From the NCBI RefSeq assembly GCF_024166365.1, contig NC_064839.1:14618878-14682877 (forward strand): a stretch of DNA of 64,000 nucleotides, given 5' to 3'. The notes below the pieces were generated by a model. That model searched no databases. It was given only the letters and a program-made list of their open reading frames with translations, and was not told where the DNA came from. A program made the position numbers and the translations under genes. Source of the DNA: Elephas maximus indicus. Lineage: Eukaryota; Chordata; Mammalia; Proboscidea; Elephantidae. Positions 36,501 to 45,500 of this stretch are shown piece after piece; position 1 is the first letter of the stretch; every line of letters begins with the position of its first letter.

Positions 36501-39500
36501 GCTACATCAGGAAGTTCAACAAACACATTTCTCTGAATCAGGAAAAAGGGTTTTCCCCCCAGAATACCTGAACTCTCTCTCTTTTCCAAAGGATGAGCTA
36601 TACACAGTATGCTGAAGCTCTCTTCTTTTTCATTGTAGAAGGTTTCTTCAAAGAGAATGGGCACTGACAGAAGGTAGGCAAAACCAGTTCCTAGTTTAAT
36701 TCTGTTTCCTTCTATAAAGACATCCTGGAACAAGAAAGCCATCAGAGCGCCATCAGCTTCCTCAGCCCAATCCCCGCTATGGCACCTCACCAGACCCTCT
36801 CCTGCCTTCGTTCCGCTTTGGTTTGCTGGGGCACAAAACTCTTCTGTTTTGCTCTTTTTGACACCAAAGTGTCATCTTCTTTCCTCTTTGTTCACCCTGT
36901 AGCTATGGTTATAGGGTTCCCTTAACCTTTTTAAATGATGTAGCAAAACGGCAAAAAGCTGTTCCTTGGAGTAGAACAAACCCTGTACCTTTTGGGAAAA
37001 GGAAAAAGTAAGAAGGCTCTCCTATTTAAACAAGATAAAAATGGTCTGTGCTCTAAAGTGGACAGGACTAAAGAATGTGCCCTACAGCCCCCTCCCTGGC
37101 TCATCAAGACATGACCACTTCAGGCCCATTCTGGCCATAGTTAGGGTGCCCAAGGCAGATCAGCCATGTGAGCCAGATTCCTCTACTCCCTTTTTAGCTC
37201 TGGGTACTCAAAAGAGAGTAAATAACAAGTGGCTGAGAGCTATGGTGAATAGAAAACAGCCTCGTGCCTGAGGAGTCACGGGGCTGCTGAGCCCGAGCCC
37301 AAGCTCTGGTAACCCTGCCTCCTGGCCCTCCTCTTCATCCCCACCACAGTACCCATGAGCCTTCACCTACCAAGTCCGAGGGGCCAGAGAGCAGCCTCTG
37401 CTTTGGTACGGACTCGCTCCCCTGACTGTGGTGAGGAAGGAACAGAGCCAGCACTGACTGGAATGAAACTTCCCCCTCTCAGAACCTACCAGCTTCCACT
37501 TAGAGAAAATGCATGCCCCTCCCACCTTGGTGAGTGGCATCTGGGGTCTTAAAGGCTAGCATGTGGCCATCTAAGATGCATCAATTGGTCCTAACCTACC
37601 TGGGGCAAAGGAGAATGAAGAACACCAAAGACATAAGGAAAATACCAGTCCAAGAGATAGAAAGGGCCACATAAACCAGAGGCTTCATCAGCCTGAAACC
37701 AGAAAAACTAGATGGTGCCCAGCTACCACCAATGACCACCCTGACAGGAAATACAACAGATAGTCCCTGATGGAGCAGGAGAAAAGTGGGGTGCAGAACT
37801 CAAATTCTAGTAAAAAGACCAGACTTGATGGTCTGACTAAGACTGGAGGGACCCCAGAAGACATGGCCCCCCAACTCTCTGTTAGCCCAGAACTAAAGCC
37901 ATTCCCGAAGTCAACTTTTCAGACAAAGATTAGGGTGGACTATAAGACATAAAATGATACTCATGAAAAGCGTGCTTCTTAGTTCAAGTAGATACAGGAC
38001 ACTGAACGGGCAGCTCCTGTCCAGAGGCAAAATGAGAAGGCAGAGACAGGAGCTGGTTGAACAGACACAGGAAACACAGGCAGAGAGAAGTGTGCTGTCA
38101 CATTGCAGGGGTAGCAACTAGGGTCACCTAACAATGTATGTGCAAGTTTTTATATGAGAAACGGACTTGAAGTATAAACTTTCACTTAAACCACAATAAT
38201 AAAAACATAAGAAAACGTATGCCCCAAAGGTAACATAACAGTAATGAGACAACAGACAGCACATGCCTCCTGACGTGATGCCCCGAGAAAGATACAACAC
38301 CCTTCTGGGGCACTCCTACCAAAAACACGGGACTGCAATCCAATCACGAAGGAACATCAGACAAACCCACACCCAGGGACAGCCTACAAAACGCCAGTGT
38401 TTGAAAGACAGAAATACCGAGGAGCCGTCCCCGATTAAAGGAAGCTAAAAAATTAACAACCAAATACATGGGATGATCCTGGATCTGAAAAGAAAAAAAA
38501 CAAAAAACACTTTCTTTTGCTATAACAATCAGCAAAATTTGTATAAGGACTGTACGGTGTATGCTACTACCCTATCAATATTAAATTTCCTGAATATGGT
38601 CAGTGCACTGTGGTTATATAAGAGAAGGCTTGCTTTTAGGAAATACACACTGAATTATTTAGGGATAAAGAGACACGGTATCTGCAACTTGCTCTCAAAA
38701 GATTCAGAAAAAATCATAATAGTATGTGTATGTATAGAAAGAGTAATAAAACAAATGTGGCAAAAATGTTGACAGTTGGCCCATCTCAGGAAAGGGCACA
38801 CAGGTGCTCTTTGTATTTTACTGCAACTTTCTGTCGGTCTGAAATTATTTAAAATGAAGGTTTTAAAAACCAAAAATTCACCCCTGATGTCCAATTTGTG
38901 ACCAAGAAACCAACCAGCTTTCCAGGGCACTGGGATAAAATAGCTTCCTGTGACGTGGACATCACTGGGGAGGAGGCATTTAAGGGACTCACGGGCAGAA
39001 ACCCCATCCTGAGGGAGGAGTACCCGGCCCCTCCTCAGCCTCCAAGGCAGCAGCCGGCCCGGCTCGCTATTACCCTCTCCTCTTTCCTCACAGGCTTCAC
39101 CACAAATCAGGGGTCCCTCCAGCCCTGTTGCAAGGCATGCCATGTGCATCAAAAGCCATCACGTAATGTAGGTAGGAAAGGAAGGGAGCAGGATTCTCTT
39201 CCCTCCCTTCCACACACTGAGTGAGTGACCCTGGTTAACCCAAGAAGAAATGGTTACCTTTCCATTTAAGGTCTCAAAATGCTCCTCCACTGGTATCAAC
39301 ACGTAGGACTCAAACTGACAAGTAGCCTGGACGCTGCTCGACAGACTTCCTTTGCAGGGTACTAAGACCTGGAAGAAAGTAATCATGATGAATACTACAG
39401 AGACGAGTCACTTACAACTTCAGCAGAACAGGGTGTATCCAAAGACACTCCAGCTGGAACTGCGCTGGGGACCTGCTGGCAGAGAGAACGCCTGGGGTCA

Positions 39501-42500
39501 CTTGCCAAAATGGCAGCAGTTGCCTGCCAGCTGAGTCAGTTTGTTGTGATGGGAGCAGGTGTCCCTCCACCCCCCATGGCAGATGGAGGGCGGCGCAGCT
39601 CCTGTTCCACCTTCAGGCATGGAGATGGGCGGGCTCACCCCTCACTCACTGGGTCCGTCCCCACACCTAACCCACGTGCTCCACTCTATTCTCAACAGTC
39701 CAGTTACAGGCACCAACAGGCTCAGGAATGATTCCAAAGAGGGGACAGTTTGCAATGTACAGGAAAGTAAACTAAAAAGTCACACATAATCCCACCACCC
39801 AAAAGATACACACTTGACACTGAAGACCATTTCCTTCTGATTGTTTTTTGTTTTGTTTTGTTTTCGAACCTAGCTGTGATCATAGTTTTGTAAGGATGCT
39901 ATTAAGGACTGAATTATGCCCCCCAAAAACATGTGTTGTAAACTCTAACCTCTACGCCTGTGCTTTTAATCCCATTTGAGGATGGGTTACCTTTGTTATT
40001 TTAATAACAGGATTTAATGCAGATTTTAATGCAGGATCACTATAGGGCATGCCTTGAGTCAATCTCTTTTGAGATATGAGAGATTAAACAAACAAGCGAG
40101 AAGCTGAGAGGGGGGAAGAGAGATGCCAGGCCACATGACATCACCCAGCAGCAGAAATTAAAAGAGACAAGGACCTTTCTTCAGAGCTGACAGCGAGAAA
40201 GCCCTCCCCTAGAGCTGGGCACCGTAAAGTCAGACTTCTAGCCTCCTAAACTGTGAGAAAATAAATTTGTTTGTCAAAGCCACCCACTTGTGGTATTTCT
40301 GTTAGAGCAGCACTAGATAACTAAGACAGATGCCATAAGGCCACAGAAACATGATTTCCTAACGCAGGCTGCCACCTATACCAGAAATGTCTCAGATGCC
40401 AGGCTCTCTCTGGGGTAGGTTCAATCTAAAACATGCAGCACTGAATTCTGGGCACATTGCAGCATTACACCAATCCAGCATCAGTGAGGCCAGCTTCCCA
40501 GCACATGCAGCAATAGGATGGAGCTCAGCTCTCAATGTTGCTCTCTGTCCTGATCACCGCCTGTGGATCTGTGCTTGGCTCAGAGTCATATTTTAGGAGG
40601 AATCTCTCAGACTCAAGTGTACCTAAAAGGAAGATGACCAAGGCGGTGAAACCTTACAGAGCCCTGTCCTAACGAAGCCCCGCACAGAGCTCAAGAGAGT
40701 CTTCTCTGCTGGCTTCATACTTTACAGCTGTGTTCCTGGACCTGGGCTGCCCCTCACAGCTCCACTCTCTGCCAGTGCAGAGTGGGGCCAGGGAGAGTAC
40801 CTGCCATACAGGACTGTCGGGAGGATGATGTCATGAGGACGATGTGGATCGGGAGATGCACTCAGCCCAGTGCATGGCGCACAGCCTGCCACGAGATGAG
40901 ATGCAGCTCTTATCACTACGAGAGGTGGTCCTTTTCCTACTGGCCCCACCGAGCTCCTGAAGCAGCCCACAAGTCAAGTCCCTGGGGTTTAACTGGTGGT
41001 CCTCAGAGAGGTGAGAGCTATCAGTGGAGGAGGAATAAAAGCCAGCAGCTCTCTGTCCTTGCTGTGTTCATGCTGACGCTGCACGACCACAGGTTAGGAC
41101 AGCAAGAGCTAATTCCAGCCAACAGCAGGGAAATGACTAAACCACTCCTCAGGCCCCTTTCCAACCTAAGAATGAATGATTCAGAGGGTAAGACCAAAAA
41201 TTAAGTTCCGGGAATCAATAAAACTCCCCTTTTAGATGCTATTCTAACTGCTTGAAATGAGCATTGTCTGAGGTTTAAATGTGTGAGTGGGTTAACATCC
41301 AAACTCTAGACTGTATTACATCAGGCTTTTGGCTGCAGTGGGAAGGAAACATCTTAAGAGCAAGAAATGGTCCTACTTTTCTCCAAAGCCAACATCTCTG
41401 CTCTCCTTGTGTGGATTTTGCAGCTCTAACATAAAACTTTTCAAACATGTAGAAAGGTGGAAAATACAATGAATATCCATATAAACACACAACTGAGAGC
41501 TAACAACGGTTAACAGTGTGCCAAATTCTTGCATTCTTTAAATAGAAGAAGAGAGGCTCATTTAGCAATTCCATCTTAAACAGGCTTATGTAATACTGAG
41601 CAAGAGCTGCCATTTCTTAGGCATTACGGTATGCTGAGTACCATGTCAAGCAGTTTTACGAAGATATCACCTGAGCCCATCAACAGATGAATGGGTAAAC
41701 AAAATGTGGTGTAGACATACATACAATGGAATATTATTCAGCAATTTAAAGAAATGAGTTCTCAAAACATCTCACAACATGGATGAATCTGAAGGACATT
41801 ATGCTGAGCAAAGTGTGGTTACAAAAAGATAAATATTGTATGTTCTCACTTTTATGAAAACACATGAATAGGTAAACATATAGAAATGACCTAATGTTTA
41901 TTTGTGGGTGGGGAAGGGGGAGTATTCCCTAGGTAGTCCCTTTTAATTTACAGAAATGGGAAAGGTGGCTCCAAAGGTGGGTAAAGTTTGCACAGTATGA
42001 CCAATATAATTCATGTCAATAAGCTATACACAGAGAAAGGGGATGAAGGGGCAAATGCTAGGATGTGTATAGTTTTGCAACAATAACAACAACCAAAAAA
42101 GAGGAGAAGAGCTACAGACGCTGATACTAATTACATAATTACATAACTACATAACTAATACATAACTAATCACCTCATGGGATTCGTTCTCTTGTGGGAC
42201 AATCCAGACAACTGGCCTAACACAGTTCTTTAAGTTTATGTTCTACCTCCTAGTATGGTAAGTAGTATCTGGGTCTTAAAAGCTTATGATCGGCCATCTA
42301 AGATATAACTACTGGTCTTTCTTCGTCCGGAACAAAAGAGAAAGAATGAAACCCAAGAATCAGAGAAGGACCTGGACTACAGGACTCATCTCCATGAACC
42401 ACTGCCTCCTCCACCCCGATACCAGAAGAACTACATGGTGCCCAGCTACCACTACTGAACATTCTGATTGATCAAGAACACGATAGATGAATCCTGATAA

Positions 42501-45500
42501 AAAAGGGAGAAAAATATGGAACAAAACTTCAAATTCTTAAAAGAATTCAGACTTACTGGATCTACTGAGGGTGGAGGAATTCCCAAGAGGCTCTTCAAAC
42601 ATTGAATTGAAACCACCCCCCTGAAGTTGCCTTTAAAGTAAGTAACACTTTAGCCCCAAAAGTAAAGATTGTCACCTTTGAGTACTCTGTTTCTTTAAAT
42701 ATTTATCATCTATGTAAGACCAAAGGTCAACAGCTATTTTAAAGCATAGATGAGAAGACTGGGCAGCAGGGAGATTAAACAAATGGAGGTAAAATAACTG
42801 GAAAAGAAATAAGGAGAATGTTGATACGTGATGAATGTAACCAACGTCATGCTGATCATTATGTCTAAAAACAGTGAAATGGGAGCAGGTTTTGCTGTGT
42901 GTATTTTCAACAAAAATAAAATCAAATATTAAAAAAATATATATATACACATCACCTCAGTAAATGCCTACGCAGTTTCTGTACTATCCCCATTTTACAA
43001 CACGCCAATTCCTCGCAGGAGAAAAGGGGGGCGCTTGCAGATGGAAGAACACAACCCTGACCATGAAGTGAGCTAGCCCCTCCTTAAAAAGATCAAAACT
43101 GAGTCAGATCAAGTGTCTAGATTTAACTGTCAATTTCTGGAAATACAGAGAACAGAGGAACACGTTAGACACCATGACACGACTACAATTGGCAAAAGCC
43201 AGAATGTAGGAAATCCTACAGGATAAACAATATGGTTTCTTCTAAAAATAAATGGAAAGAAAAGGAGAAGGGGGAAAGCGAGCTATAATAAAAACAGACT
43301 TAAGACCATGGTGGTGGTGCAGTGGTTAAAGAGCTCGGCTGCTAACCAAAAGGTTGGCAGTTCGAATCTACCAGCTGCTCCTTGGAAACCCTAAGGGGCA
43401 GTTCTACTCTGTCCTATGCGGTCGTTATGAGTCAGAATTGACTTGATGGCAACGAGTTTTTTTTTTTAATATACATGTCAAAAATGATCAAGTGTTAACA
43501 CTAAATGTATGCAGTTTTGTGTACTTCATTGTAGCTCAATAAAGTTAGAAGATAAAATGGGATTTAAAGACGTATCAACTGAATATAATGTGTGGATCTC
43601 ATTTGGCTCGGGGAGTCACAAACCAACTGTAAAACAAACAAACAAAAAATTATGAGATAATTGGGGAAATTGGAACAGTGACTAGATACTTCACAATTAT
43701 TAAAGAATAATTAAGAAATTATTTTTCTAGCTACAACGATGGCATTGTAGTTACTTTTTTTAAAAGGCCCTTACCTTTTTAGATTAAATTCCTAATTATA
43801 GATGAAATGATATGACTGTCTTATGATTTTGGATGTGCTTCAAAATAATCCAGTGGCTAAGGGCGGAGGGCAGAAAGAGGTAGAGATGAAACACTGGCTG
43901 GCCACTGAGTGTGATTACTGAAGCTCGGTGATAGATGCATGGCAGTTCATTATATTACCCTTTCTACTTTCCTATGCGTTTCAAATTTTCCGTAATAAAA
44001 AATTAAAATAAAGAAAAGAGAGATCCTTGGGTATAATTCTCAAAGTGAGAAACAACCTCACAGCTTACAGGTGGCTTCGAGGCACAATGGGCACAGCAAG
44101 AGAGAAGGTCCTAAAGACCTCCCAAGCAACAGTCTCAGCAACAGGCATGGGGACACAATGGAACAGAGCTAAACCAGTCCTAAACCAGCTGCTGTTGAGT
44201 CTATCCTTACTCGTGGCGACCCCATGTGTGTCAGAGTAGAACTGTGTTCCATAGGGTTTTCAATGGCTGATTTCTTGGAAGTACATCACCAGGCTTTTCT
44301 TTCAAGGTGCCCCTGAATAGATTCAAAGCGTCAACCTTTTGGCTAACGCCCAAGTGCTTAACAGTTGATGCACTGGTCTCATTCCAATTATACAGGTGAA
44401 GGAGTCACACAAGTCCCATACACGGAAGGGCCTTCGTCTGGCCCCAGTGGGACCACGAACTTCTGAGGCACTTCAGGGAATTCCACCCCAACTGTAATTA
44501 TATTCTATTTACTTGTTTACCTACGCGTTCTCCAACTTCCCAACATGAATAAAAATTCCAGGAGGCGCAGGCACCTGACTGGCTGCCGTTCCATCCACTG
44601 TACCCCCATTGCTAGGCACACTGTCTGACACACAGTGGATGCCTGACCAATGTGTGTTGAGTGACTAGAGGTCTCTGGTTTCAGGGACCTCCCCCACACA
44701 CACAGTTTTCAGGCAGACATGAAAACAGCTTCCAGCTCCTCCCACTCCGAGCGAGGCGCCCTGCTGCCCAGAGGACTGCATTGCAGACAGAAGCCAGAGG
44801 CTGGGTCCCTATACCTCATCCATCCCCAGCAGAGCCCTGCTGAGACAGTGATGAGGAAGCTAGCCTCAGAGGACATGGGCGGAGTGGCCAAGCTGCCCAC
44901 AGGAGGTGCGATCAGCCACCTCAAAGGCTCTCCTAAAAGAGAACTTCAGACTCTTTCTGGCAGGGATGGCACAGAGTGTTAACAGCCCATGCGGAGTGCA
45001 CGAGGTTTACAGTTACCACACAGACCAGAAGCTGGGGGCCCGCTCATTTCAAAGCTTAATAATAAAACTTTTTTTCCAGTACCTCTACAAAGAACTGTTT
45101 GAAAAAAGAAAGTGACCACATACTCAGGGTAGCCTCCTGACCCCTCCCCAGGATGGGTTAGGACCCCACAGGAGCCCACGCCGACTTCCGCCCTAGCACT
45201 CACGCTTGTGTCTTACGAACAGCCTGTTCCTGGAATTCCGCGACAGCATGCTGTGTGCCCTGGGAACCAAGCACAGTGTCTGGTGCATAGCAGATGCTCA
45301 ATGTTTGTTGAATGAATCTGCGGTAAGTAAATCCTGAGAACTGCAATATGGACCTCAGTTCCCTCGCCTGGACCATATGGGTACTTTACTTGAAAGTTCA
45401 TTGGAAATTGGAAGGCATGCTGTTGTACATGGTGATTAGGTTCCCACGTTAGCCTACAAAAGCCCACTTAACCAATAACTAAAGGACGTCAATAAAAGGA

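Noticed and set aside
43311-43400. tRNA-like A and B box region
   Set aside because: It is the tRNA-derived head of an AfroSINE, not a tRNA gene; no cloverleaf with intact acceptor stem.
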